A stretch of 44,187 nt of DNA from Okeania sp. SIO3I5 (lineage in GTDB: Bacteria > Cyanobacteriota > Cyanobacteriia > Cyanobacteriales > Microcoleaceae), in assembly GCF_010672085.1 (NCBI RefSeq), contig NZ_JAAHHT010000058.1:1-44187 (forward strand), in the 5' to 3' direction. Every line of letters begins with the position of its first letter. Within the stretch, counting starts at the first letter, position 1. The translations under genes and the position numbers were made by a program. Under the pieces are notes generated by a model. The model did not search any database. It worked only from the letters and a program-made list of their open reading frames with translations, and was not told where the DNA came from. This document shows positions 18,411 through 27,241 of this stretch, piece after piece.

Positions 18411-19607
18411 ATGAAAAGCTTGAAAGAAAAAGCTCTAGATAAAATTTTATTAGGACTTAGCTTAAAACTAATTCCTTTGATAAGCGTGGGACTTCTATAT
18501 CCGGGTTATGAAAATTCTAAGAGCGATGATAATTTAGCCTTAGCTTTATTCATATTGATTTCATTTCTAGTCGGGTATGTAATTTTTGTAAAAGGATGCT
18601 TTCTTTATGTAAAAAGCAAAGGATATTCTTCTAAGTGGGGATGGTTAGGAATATTCAGCTTGTTAATTTTGCCGATTTTCTTTTTTCTCCCTTCTAAGAG
18701 AGACAAAATTTATGTTGAATCTGACAACTCAGAAAATACGTCTTTTGAGGAAGTTAATATTCCCGAAATATCTTTGTCTGTATTTATAGGGATTCCTTTA
18801 TTAATATCTCCTTTAACTTTCTTTTTATCCAAATATTTAACAGAATCTACCCTTGTAAAACAGTCTATTAATATTATTTTATGGCTCGTTTATGCAATTG
18901 CTTTGTTGGCAAAAATGAAAGAGTTGAAATTTGATATTAATCAAATTATTGGGCATAATAACCCTATCAACTTAAAGTCAACTTTAGTTATAACTGTTAT
19001 GCGTTTTGCTTTTAATATAAGTTTAAGTTCTTTAATGTTATATCAGTTATCATTTATCTTTCCAAAATATGTAGAATATTTCATAAATGATAGAAGTTAT
19101 ACGAATCTTTTAGAAATGGTATTATGGTGTTTTTTAGCTATGTTCTTTGCTCCTTTGATAGAAGAATTTTTTTTTCGCGGAGTAGTTATGCAGAAATGGG
19201 TTTTGAAGTGGGGGATAAAAACAGGGGTTATAGCCTCATCTTTATTCTTTGCCCTCTATCATTTTAGATACGATATTATCCCTTTATTTGTCAGCGGTTT
19301 AATTTACTCAATTTTATACTTTAAAAATAACAATTTGATTTCACCAATCATTTCTCATTTCTTTTATAACACTCTGGTTGCAATTTTCAATGGTATAGAT
19401 TTTTTCTTCACACCAGAAACAGAAAGAAATGCGTTTGTTTCTGTTGAAGTTTACCAAAATTATATCCAAGGTTTATTAAGTCAAAGAATTTTTCTGATAG
19501 CTGTATCTGCTCCTTTTGTAATTTATTTTATCTATAAAAACTTTCCTAGAAATAACGCAATTATTCCTTATTATGCTAATTCAGCTAAAATCCATGAAAC
19601 AAGCTGA
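18411..19607 (+). CDS. CPBP-family intramembrane glutamic endopeptidase
   Basis: A 398-aa polytopic membrane protein with about eight hydrophobic segments. The C-terminal half holds the three CPBP/Rce1 motifs: LIEEFFFRGVV (EExxxR, Glu251, Glu252 and Arg256), FALYH (FxxxH, His284) and SHFFYNTLV (HxxxN, His316 and Asn320). Rce1-type enzymes cleave CAAX proteins; bacterial members process peptides, act in bacteriocin immunity or modulate signalling. The N-terminal 150 residues carry additional membrane helices and a charged loop near residue 100, an extension beyond the minimal family. Stands alone between repeats and convergent with sufE; substrate unknown. Confidence 0.9.
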   Translation: MKSLKEKALDKILLGLSLKLIPLISVGLLYPGYENSKSDDNLALALFILISFLVGYVIFVKGCFLYVKSKGYSSKWGWLGIFSLLILPIFFFLPSKRDKIYVESDNSENTSFEEVNIPEISLSVFIGIPLLISPLTFFLSKYLTESTLVKQSINIILWLVYAIALLAKMKELKFDINQIIGHNNPINLKSTLVITVMRFAFNISLSSLMLYQLSFIFPKYVEYFINDRSYTNLLEMVLWCFLAMFFAPLIEEFFFRGVVMQKWVLKWGIKTGVIASSLFFALYHFRYDIIPLFVSGLIYSILYFKNNNLISPIISHFFYNTLVAIFNGIDFFFTPETERNAFVSVEVYQNYIQGLLSQRIFLIAVSAPFVIYFIYKNFPRNNAIIPYYANSAKIHETS

Positions 19608-19658
19608 ATTATTACCAAATAACTAATTATTAGTTATTAATTGTTAATTATTAATTGC

Positions 19659-20063
19659 TTAAAAATTAGCTTTAGTTTTCATCAGTTGAAAAATATTGTA
19701 AAAACCATTAGCACGAGAAGGAGTCAAGCTGGCTTTTAAACCTGTTTCTTGAATAAAATCTGGAGTTATTTCAGCAATTTCTTCAGGTGTTAATCCATTC
19801 AAACCCTCAATTAAGAAAGCCACTAATCCCTTAACTAACTGAGCATCAGAATCCCCCTGATAAAAAACTTTTCCATCATCTAAATTAGCAGTAACATATA
19901 CCTGAGATTGACAACCATAAACCTTATTTTCTGGTATCTTTTCAGCTTCAGGCAAATCAGGTAACTTTTTGGCATACCAAAGTAATTGTTCGTAGCGTAA
20001 CTTATTAGAAGATGCCCTTTGAAATTTTTTTACAATACGTTCTAATGAGGATGGTAAAGACAT
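19659..20063 (-). CDS. sufE: SufE-family sulfur acceptor
   Basis: A 134-aa protein with the SufE fold: RYEQLLWYAKKLPDLPEAEK, then NKVYGCQSQVYV with the catalytic Cys51 that accepts persulfide sulfur from the cysteine desulfurase SufS, then SDAQLVKGLVAFLIEGLNGL and ITPDFIQETGLKASLTPSRA. It stimulates Fe-S cluster assembly, important for photosystem and ferredoxin biogenesis in cyanobacteria. Full length; no suf operon neighbour is present, common in cyanobacteria. TAATTAATAATTAA repeats lie directly upstream (20064-20102). Confidence 0.93.
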   Translation of the reverse strand: MSLPSSLERIVKKFQRASSNKLRYEQLLWYAKKLPDLPEAEKIPENKVYGCQSQVYVTANLDDGKVFYQGDSDAQLVKGLVAFLIEGLNGLTPEEIAEITPDFIQETGLKASLTPSRANGFYNIFQLMKTKANF

Positions 20064-20310
20064 ATTTAATAATTAATAATTAATAATTAACAATTAATAA
20101 TTACCTGGACAGTACAAAGTTCTAAGAAAAACTATAGTCCTGAGAAAATAGGGAATTAGGAATAAGTAGAAAATTAACATACATTTTGAGAATTAGGCAA
20201 TGGGTAAGAGTTTCAGAGCTTATTTCTAGTTTTTGATTTAGGTTGTGACAACCTATACACAGATTGCTATCTTTCAACTTTGGGCTAAAGTCCAACTACT
20301 AGCTTTACTT
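20064..20310. other. Spacer upstream of sufE, repeat-rich
   Basis: TTAATAA-type repeats at 20067-20102, then AT-rich unassigned sequence. No gene seen. Confidence 0.4.
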
Positions 20311-20414
20311 TACAGCGCTTTTCAGACGAGTGAACCACATTGTCATAACTAAAACCCTGTCAGGGCAAATACCATTTGCCCCTACTGTGGTTGATCAATT
20401 TGAAAAGCGCTGTA
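20311..20414. mobile_element. 104-bp MITE with 14-bp perfect inverted repeats
   Basis: TACAGCGCTTTTCA (20311-20324) and TGAAAAGCGCTGTA (20401-20414) are perfect inverted ends, flanked by ACTT on both sides (20307-20310 and 20415-20418), a possible 4-bp target duplication. Inside is a GGGCAAAT-ACC-ATTTGCCC hairpin at 20364-20382, like those in the CAGGACTTAC family. Noncoding; lies between sufE and typA. Confidence 0.75.
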
Positions 20415-20576
20415 ACTTAGAGCATTTCCTGAAAAACAAAAATCAGAGCAATAAACTCACTTGCTTGTTGAGCTATTGACTTTTTTATTTTGACTTTTGA
20501 CTTGCAAATATTAGTCCTTTCATCAACTACAATAGTTAAAGAAACTTAACACTAATATCTGTAATAGAAACTTCTT

Positions 20577-22367
20577 ATGTCTCTTCCTATTCGCAACGTA
20601 GCCATCATCGCCCACGTTGACCACGGCAAAACTACCCTAGTTGACTCGCTCCTTAAACAGTCAGGTATCTTCCGGGAAGGTGAAGAAGTTCCTGATTGTG
20701 TCATGGACTCCAACGACCTAGAACGGGAACGTGGAATTACAATCCTATCTAAAAATACCGCCGTCAAATATAAAGATACTCTGATAAATATCGTTGATAC
20801 TCCCGGTCACGCTGACTTTGGTGGAGAAGTAGAACGAGTCCTGGGGATGGTGGACGGTTGTTTACTAATTGTGGATGCCAATGAAGGCCCAATGCCTCAA
20901 ACTCGCTTTGTCCTCAAAAAAGCCCTCGAAAAAGGTTTACGGCCCATTGTTATCGTTAACAAAATCGACCGTCCCCGAGCGAATCCCCACACTGCTGTTG
21001 ATAAAGTTCTTGACCTATTTCTCGAACTGGGTGCAGATGATGACCAATGTGATTTTCCTTATCTATTTGCCTCTGGTTTGGCAGGTTACGCCAAAAAAGA
21101 CCTGGAAACAGAGTCCCAAGATATGCAGTGTTTATTCGATTCTATTTTAGACCATGTTCCTCCTCCAGTGGGAGACCCTGAAAAACCTCTACAGTTACAA
21201 GTTACTACTCTCGACTATTCAGAATATTTAGGCAGAATAGTAGTAGGTCGTATCCACAATGGCACGATTAGAGGTGGGCAACAAGCTGCTATTGTCAAAG
21301 AAGATGGCACAATTGTCAAATCCAAAATCTCAAAGTTAATGGGGTTTGAAGGTTTGGCGCGCATTGAAGTGGCAGAAGCTACTGCTGGTAATATTGTGGC
21401 AGTTGCTGGTTTTAGTGATGCTAATATTGGTGAAACTATTACTTGTCCTAATGAACCTCAAGCTTTACCTCTGATTAAGGTAGATGAACCTACTCTACAA
21501 ATGACTTTCTCTGTAAATGATTCTCCTTTTGCAGGTAAGGAAGGAAAATTTGTAACTTCTCGACAAGTGCGCGATCGCTTGATGCGAGAGTTAGAAACTA
21601 ATGTTGCATTACGAGTAGAAGAAACTGACTCTCCAGAGAAATTTTCTGTTTCTGGTCGTGGGGAACTGCACTTGGGTATTCTGATTGAAACTATGCGTCG
21701 TGAAGGTTATGAGTTTCAGGTGGCGCAACCTCAAGTTATTTACCGGGAAGTAAATGGTCAACCATGCGAACCTTTTGAATTATTGGTGATGGATGTTCCT
21801 GAAGATGCAGTCGGTGGTTGCATCGAAAGACTAGGTCAGCGCAAAGGCGAAATGCAGAATATGCAGGTGGGTACAAATGGTCGGACTCAGTTAGATTTTT
21901 CTGTTCCTGCTCGTGGTTTGATTGGTTTCCGGGGTGAGTTTATGCGTCTTACTCGTGGGGAAGGTATTATGAACCACAGTTTCTTAGATTATCGTCCGTT
22001 GGTTGGTGAAATTGAAGCTCGACGCAATGGAGTCATTATTGTATTTGAGGAAGGTGTGGCGACTTTTTATGCTTTGAAAAATGCTGAAGATCGTGGGGTG
22101 TTCTTTATTACGCCTGGTACAAAAGTGTATAAGGGTATGATTGTGGGAGAGCATAACCGTCCTCAAGATTTGGATTTGAATGTTTGCAAAAGTAAGCAGT
22201 TGACTAACCATCGTTCTGCAACTGGGGATGAACTGGTGCAGTTGCAAGCGCCTGTGGATATGAGTTTGGAGCGGGCGTTAGAATATATCGGACCCGATGA
22301 ATTGGTAGAAATTACGCCGGAGTCGGTGCGGTTGCGGAAACTGAGTAAGAAATTGGTGAAACGCTAA
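20577..22367 (+). CDS. typA: Translational GTPase TypA/BipA
   Basis: A 596-aa ribosome-associated GTPase of normal length. G1 is [15 protein letters not shown] (Lys18), the switch region includes [13 protein letters not shown]3 is [16 protein letters not shown] and G4 is [11 protein letters not shown]-Tu domain II, EF-G-like domains III and V ([20 protein letters not shown]) and the BipA-specific C-terminal domain ([16 protein letters not shown] to [20 protein letters not shown]) are intact. It binds the ribosome near the EF-G site and is needed for assembly and stress adaptation, including cold. ATG at 20577 is the natural start ([17 protein letters not shown]). Confidence 0.97.
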   Translation: MSLPIRNVAIIAHVDHGKTTLVDSLLKQSGIFREGEEVPDCVMDSNDLERERGITILSKNTAVKYKDTLINIVDTPGHADFGGEVERVLGMVDGCLLIVDANEGPMPQTRFVLKKALEKGLRPIVIVNKIDRPRANPHTAVDKVLDLFLELGADDDQCDFPYLFASGLAGYAKKDLETESQDMQCLFDSILDHVPPPVGDPEKPLQLQVTTLDYSEYLGRIVVGRIHNGTIRGGQQAAIVKEDGTIVKSKISKLMGFEGLARIEVAEATAGNIVAVAGFSDANIGETITCPNEPQALPLIKVDEPTLQMTFSVNDSPFAGKEGKFVTSRQVRDRLMRELETNVALRVEETDSPEKFSVSGRGELHLGILIETMRREGYEFQVAQPQVIYREVNGQPCEPFELLVMDVPEDAVGGCIERLGQRKGEMQNMQVGTNGRTQLDFSVPARGLIGFRGEFMRLTRGEGIMNHSFLDYRPLVGEIEARRNGVIIVFEEGVATFYALKNAEDRGVFFITPGTKVYKGMIVGEHNRPQDLDLNVCKSKQLTNHRSATGDELVQLQAPVDMSLERALEYIGPDELVEITPESVRLRKLSKKLVKR

Positions 22368-22692
22368 ATACAGTTATCAGTTATCAGTCATCAGTTATCA
22401 GTTAACTGAAATGACTTGAGCTGATAATTATGGCAAAACTTATCGGGTGCGTTAGATGGCTAAATTTTAGGCCGTGAAAGATATTTAGGAATCCTTCCTA
22501 ACGCACCATTTTAGATATGTTGGTCTGCTACAACTCAACGGTACCCTGCGACACAACGTAGTAATATTTGACAGTTCAATCGTTTTGTAGTGTGTGCCTA
22601 ATGCACCCTACTCGACTACTTACAAAATATCATAGGAACGTTTCTACAAAAAAGAAAGTTCAGCTCAAAAACTTTTAAAAAGAAAAAAAATT
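22368..22692. repeat. Spacer with TTATCAG repeats and GGTGCGTTAG inverted repeat
   Basis: TTATCAG-type repeats at 22374-22402 follow typA. GGTGCGTTAG (22446-22455) and CTAACGCACC (22498-22507) bound a 62-bp inverted-repeat element. GTGTGCCTAATGCACCC near 22592 may be a diverged relative of its end. No gene. Confidence 0.65.
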
Positions 22693-23577
22693 ATGGAAAT
22701 TGCAGCAACTACCATCGATCAAATTCTCAGCAATTTAGCATCACAACCTGATCCTGCTTGGAAAAATCTAGATTTTGACACACAGAGAAAACAGATTCAA
22801 ACTGAATTATATTCTTCCGCGCCTAAAGATGGGATGATGCGAGTCATAACAAGGATGCAGTTTCAGGAAGCACCAAATTTAGGCGAGATTGATTGGGAAT
22901 CAGAATTATCTACTTTTCAACCAATTCAATATCCTCAATACTACCTCCAACCTTTTCATAGTGTTCTGGGAGGATGGTTGTCGGAAACTGCTGCAGTTGG
23001 TAATCGAGTAGCAATGGAAGCGGTTTTAGAAAATGCTCATCCACAGAAATCATTGGGAGTCAGAGACGAAATCGCCCAATTATTTCCTCAAGATGCTCGC
23101 CACATTTTAGACTTGGGAGCAGGTATTGGAGATGATGCAGCAGCTATTGCTCGTTATTTCCCTTCTGCTACAGTAACGGCATGGGATGCTTCTCCGTTTA
23201 TGATTGTAGTTGGTCGTCTTTACCACAAGGATATTCCAAATCTACATTGGAAACACGGTTTAGTGGAAAAAACCGAATTGCCAGATAATTCAGTTGACGC
23301 CCTCAATATGACTTATCTTCTCCATGAATGTCCTGATGAAATTAAGCAAATTATCCTCGCAGAATGCTGGCGAATTCTTTCTCCAGGTGGTCGGTTAGTT
23401 GTAACAGATACGCTCCCAGGCGACTTGCACTCATACAGAGGCTTTTTTGAACCCTATAAAGAGCAATGGCTAAAGGTTGACCCTGATAAGTTACTGCAAG
23501 CAGCAGGTTTTGTCAATATTAAGGCGTATCAGTTTGCTTATCCTACTTGGACTCGTGTTGGAGAAAAAACCAACTAA
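22693..23577 (+). CDS. Class I SAM-dependent methyltransferase
   Basis: A 294-aa protein. Residues 138-147 (ILDLGAGIGDDAAAIA) form the glycine-rich SAM-binding motif I; ATVTAWDAS is motif II with the acidic residue contacting the ribose; HGLVEKTELPDNSVDALNM is motif III; and LSPGGRLVVTDTLPG is the post-III strand. Similar to Methyltransf_11/UbiE-like enzymes acting on small molecules. The N-terminal 130 residues are a helical substrate-binding cap, not a second catalytic domain. Substrate not deducible. Weak A-rich ribosome binding region (AAAAAGAAAAAAAATT). A XisI remnant starts at its stop codon. Confidence 0.88.
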   Translation: MEIAATTIDQILSNLASQPDPAWKNLDFDTQRKQIQTELYSSAPKDGMMRVITRMQFQEAPNLGEIDWESELSTFQPIQYPQYYLQPFHSVLGGWLSETAAVGNRVAMEAVLENAHPQKSLGVRDEIAQLFPQDARHILDLGAGIGDDAAAIARYFPSATVTAWDASPFMIVVGRLYHKDIPNLHWKHGLVEKTELPDNSVDALNMTYLLHECPDEIKQIILAECWRILSPGGRLVVTDTLPGDLHSYRGFFEPYKEQWLKVDPDKLLQAAGFVNIKAYQFAYPTWTRVGEKTN

Positions 23578-23578
23578 T

Positions 23579-23749
23579 TTAGTTGTTTTGCATCTACGAA
23601 TTGTAGGAGAAAAAATCTGGATAGAATCAGATGGAACTGAAGGGGGAATTGCTTTAGAATTTTTAGAATTGGAGATTCCTCAAGAAGATATTGTTTTGGG
23701 ATTTATTCGTCCAAAAAGTAGGCATTTAACTGATTTTTCAGTAGCTTAA
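23579..23749 (+). pseudogene. C-terminal remnant of a XisI-family protein
   Basis: The frame reads LVVLHLRIVGEKIWIESDGT, EGGIALEFLELEIPQEDIVL and GFIRPKSRHLTDFSVA before its stop. This matches the conserved C-terminus of XisI (fdxN element excision controlling factor family: GKIWIQHDGTE, GV(P)xxDIVLGF, TEFAVA). The N-terminal half and start codon are missing, and the fragment is fused to the end of the methyltransferase region. No xisH is adjacent. Such XisH/XisI pairs are abundant in cyanobacteria and behave like selfish or toxin-antitoxin modules. Confidence 0.8.
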
Positions 23750-23869
23750 ATTGCTTGGTTTGCTCTTTTCCAATTTCTTCACCAACTTGTTGAGTATTTG
23801 AGCATTTAGAAATGTCTTAACCTATTTGCTTAGTGCTATATAAATAGGGTTTTCTAGAACAATTTAGGC

Positions 23870-23902
23870 AAAAAAAACCTCCTCAAGTTTAGAGGAGGTT
23901 TT
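23870..23902 (-). terminator. Rho-independent terminator after the CRISPR array (minus strand)
   Basis: On the minus strand AAAACCTCCTC (23902-23892), a 7-nt loop and GAGGAGGTTTT (23884-23874) form an 11-bp perfect stem ending in a run of eight T (to 23870). The T-tract lies on the minus-strand side, so it fits transcription of the array from right to left, ending 20 bp past repeat 1. Confidence 0.8.
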
Positions 23903-23922
23903 CTTGTTTCTCAACGGAAGAA

Positions 23923-26520
23923 GTTTCCATTAATTCCGCTTCAGACGAAGCACTAGAGTAGTCAGTAATGGGACTGTCAAAACTGCAAATCACGTTTCCA
24001 TTAATTCCGCTTCAAACGAAGCACTAGAGGCCTTAGGTCTTTTTGATTGGCTTGAAGGTAGAAAGTTTCCATTAATTCCGCTTCAAACGAAGCACTAGAG
24101 ATTCTCTTCACACCTGGTGAAAATTATCACATCGCTCAAGTTTCCATTAATTCCGCTTCAAACGAAGCACTAGAGAGTCCTAGTTATGGTGTTCTTCATC
24201 GTAGCTGTTACGTTTCCATTAATTCCGCTTCAAACGAAGCACTAGAGCATTTGGTACTGCCTTTAAGCGTACCAGTGCTAAACGTTTCCATTAATTCCGC
24301 TTCAAACGAAGCACTAGAGTATGGAATTTTGCGATTATGCCAAACCATTCTAATGTTTCCATTAATTCCGCTTCAAACGAAGCACTAGAGAAACCGAGAC
24401 GCTTTCCATGGAAGGGAAGCTTTTGTGTTTCCATTAATTCCGCTTCAAACGAAGCACTAGAGCCTTACTAATATTACGTTGCGGGGGTGAAACCTTTCAT
24501 TTTGTTTCCATTAATTCCGCTTCAAACGAAGCACTAGAGGGAAGCAGTTGCAGAAATGAGCGAAAAAGAAAAGCAACAAATGTTTCCATTAATTCCGCTT
24601 CAAACGAAGCACTAGAGTTAACTCCTTTGAAGCCAATATCGGGGATGTCTTCTTGTTTCCATTAATTCCGCTTCAGACGAAGCACTAGAGCCTCCATCTG
24701 AAGAGACTGTAGTGATTGCCCCTCCCTCGTTTCCATTAATTCCGCTTCAGACGAAGCACTAGAGGACATATTACAAACCAAATTATTTTTGGTGAAGACG
24801 TTTCCATTAATTCCGCTTCAGACGAAGCACTAGAGTGGGGGAGATATGTTTGCTTGGTTACAAGGTAATGGAGTTTCCATTAATTCCGCTTCAGACGAAG
24901 CACTAGAGTTTAGTGATTGTGCTAATTGTTGCAGATTTCATTTGGAGTTTCCATTAATTCCGCTTCAAACGAAGCACTAGAGGAGGCACAATGGTTAAAG
25001 TAAGAAAAGACCAAACAGTTTCCATTAATTCCGCTTCAAACGAAGCACTAGAGTCAGGAGGGCGTTCTGAAGAGTCTGAAGGCTCGAGGTTTCCATTAAT
25101 TCCGCTTCAAACGAAGCACTAGAGTTAAAGAGTACAATTGGGGAGCTAACCATTCCAGAGTTTCCATTAATTCCGCTTCAAACGAAGCACTAGAGTAATG
25201 GCCCTCAACCTCTATGGTAGAGAGGCATAAAGTTTCCATTAATTCCGCTTCAAACGAAGCACTAGAGAATTTTGATCCCATTATTGGAGAGGCAATCAGC
25301 TTGTTTCCATTAATTCCGCTTCAAACGAAGCACTAGAGGCAGTAGTAGTGGGTAATAACTACCCTACCATCTACATTAAGTTTCCATTAATTCCGCTTCA
25401 AACGAAGCACTAGAGATTCCTATAGACATTAGTATTATCTCATTTGATTTTGTGTTTCCATTAATTCCGCTTCAAACGAAGCACTAGAGGTCAAAAGACA
25501 AAAACCAAGAAAAACCCTCTAAAGAGTTGTTTCCATTAATTCCGCTTCAAACGAAGCACTAGAGGAGCATATATCTGAAACATATGACGATGACCAAAAG
25601 TTTCCATTAATTCCGCTTCAAACGAAGCACTAGAGACTAGGTGTTACAGAACAGGCGTTAGTTAATGATGCTGTGTTTCCATTAATTCCGCTTCAAACGA
25701 AGCACTAGAGTCCCTGACGGCCTACAAGAAAGGATTCATCAACTCGTTTCCATTAATTCCGCTTCAAACGAAGCACTAGAGCTCTTAAGAGCAAAAAACA
25801 ATGAAAGCTAGAATCAAAGTTTCCATTAATTCCGCTTCAAACGAAGCACTAGAGTTCTACGCTACCATATGATGAGTTGTAGACATTGTAGTTTCCATTA
25901 ATTCCGCTTCAAACGAAGCACTAGAGTGCTCTATAGCATGATCGCGTGGCCATGGTCACACTTGTTTCCATTAATTCCGCTTCAAACGAAGCACTAGAGT
26001 ATCTGGTGTTTTGGTTGTTGTTGCTGTCACATTTGGTTTCCATTAATTCCGCTTCAAACGAAGCACTAGAGCAAAGCAGTATTGTCTTTGGGCACCAAAA
26101 CGGTGCTGGATGTTTCCATTAATTCCGCTTCAAACGAAGCACTAGAGGCAACCAGTGATCTTCCAGAATTTTTGGGTGTCATAATGTTTCCATTAATTCC
26201 GCTTCAAACGAAGCACTAGAGTTTTGCTTCACATGCTGAAGCTCCATTGACAACATTTGTTTCCATTAATTCCGCTTCAAACGAAGCACTAGAGTCAAAA
26301 TCATGCTCGCTCCCTCAAAAAAACAGCTCAAGGGAGTTTCCATTAATTCCGCTTCAAACGAAGCACTAGAGTAAGTGAAATAGTCCCAAATAAAGTGAAT
26401 GAATTTAATGTTTCCATTAATTCCGCTTCAAACGAAGCACTAGAGTTTTATAGTTGAATCTGAATTAAGTTTCGACACTCCACGGTTTCCATTAATTCCG
26501 CTTCAAACGAAGCACTAGAG
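23923..26520 (-). CRISPR. CRISPR array, 36 repeats of 36 bp and 35 spacers
   Basis: On the plus strand repeats begin GTTTCCATTAATTCC, contain GCTTCAAACGAAGC and end ACTAGAG. First repeat 23923-23958, last 26485-26520. Spacers are 35-42 bp, all different. The core forms a GCTTC/GAAGC stem with a tetraloop AAAC; repeats 1 and 11-14 carry AGAC instead, the only variation seen. The reverse complement ends in ATGGAAAC, resembling the 8-nt 3' tag (5' crRNA handle) common for type I/III repeats, so I infer minus-strand transcription with leader beyond 26520 and oldest spacers near 23959. Broad spacer lengths suggest type III or I-D-like, not proven. No cas gene lies in the window, so the processing machinery must be encoded elsewhere. 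Confidence 0.97.
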
Positions 26521-26800
26521 AGTTCGGTTTTAGAACCACGACAGAATAAGGCTTTCAGACCCCAAAATCGACGCACCCCTTTGATTAAAAAATCAACAAG
26601 GCAAATTTTGCCAAAATGACAGCCCTCAAACCCTCTCCCAGCATGGCATCGACGGGGGTCAACGAAATAATCAGGGTTTCAGCGATTCTCTGACCCGCGT
26701 CGATGGGGTACCATGCAAAGATGAAAAACAACCCTTTAACCACTCCTAAAATACTAGAAATGACTAAAAAACTACAGCTATTCATTTGTCGAGGTTCTTT
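26521..26800 (-). promoter_or_regulatory. Putative CRISPR leader
   Basis: By the inferred minus-strand orientation, the region adjoining the last repeat should hold the leader and promoter. It is less AT-rich than typical leaders and contains CATCGACG-like sequences three times (near 26568, 26644 and, inverted, 26697). AT-rich sequence follows at 26815-27015. No clear promoter was picked. Confidence 0.4.
26585..26785 (-). CDS. Possible small two-helix membrane protein inside the putative leader
   Basis: A 66-aa frame: NSCSFLVISSILGVVKGLFF and TLIISLTPVDAMLGEGL then AVILAKFALLIF, two hydrophobic stretches separated by WYPIDAGQRIAE. No good ribosome binding site, and it overlaps the region expected to be CRISPR leader, so it may be chance. 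Reported because hydrophobic segments with charged boundaries are not typical of random AT-rich frames. Confidence 0.25.
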   Translation of the reverse strand: MNSCSFLVISSILGVVKGLFFIFAWYPIDAGQRIAETLIISLTPVDAMLGEGLRAVILAKFALLIF

Positions 26801-27016
26801 ACACTACTCACGTTACTTTTAATAATAACCCTAAGCCTACAAATTGTCAACCCCAAATTAATATTTTTTTTCGGCCATATTTTTTCTACCAAATTCTATA
26901 AAATCTCAAAAGTTTTACCAAGTATTCCTGAAAGTTGGGAGTAGAAAAATTAGGAATTTAAGATATTTTAGTTTGATGTCTATAATTATAAAAAATACTC
27001 CTGAACTTTTACTTAT

Positions 27017-27110
27017 TCAGGACTTACGCATGAGGTACGAAAAACCACGATTTGAGATTGCTTCCCTGTCGGTTGCAATGACGTATTTTCGTCATACTGG
27101 GTAAGTCCTG
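27017..27110. mobile_element. TCAGGACTTACGCA-ended element, first of a head-to-head pair
   Basis: Left end TCAGGACTTACGCA (27017-27030) and right end TGGGTAAGTCCTG (27098-27110) form an imperfect inverted repeat. Same end family as 6037-6222, 30228-30320 and 31336. Noncoding, MITE-like. Confidence 0.7.
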
Positions 27111-27124
27111 TTATTAACTTACAT

Positions 27125-27214
27125 GACTTACCCAGAATCAGCATATCTACTAGAAGGTGAATGCCATTCGCCCCTACATAAGGTGTATGATTTGGAACTT
27201 TGCGTAAGTCCTGA
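27125..27214. mobile_element. TCAGGACTTACGCA-family element, second of the pair
   Basis: Left end GACTTACCCAG (27125-27135) and right end TGCGTAAGTCCTGA (27201-27214), with a GAATGCCATTCGCCCCTAC segment shared with the 44-bp units at 6054-6183. It lies 14 bp from the preceding element and its inner ends are exact complements (CTGGGTAAGTC/GACTTACCCAG), so they could also fold together. It ends 27 bp before the htrA start. Confidence 0.7.
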
Positions 27215-27241
27215 CTTAATTACCTCACATAAAAATATACC

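Noticed and set aside
25096-25281. Minus-strand frame inside the CRISPR array
   Set aside because: Encodes translated CRISPR repeats (SSASFEAELMETL), not a protein.
18411-27241. Search for cas genes near the CRISPR array
   Set aside because: All neighbours are accounted for (CPBP protease, SufE, TypA, methyltransferase, HtrA); the CPBP protease is not a Cas protein.
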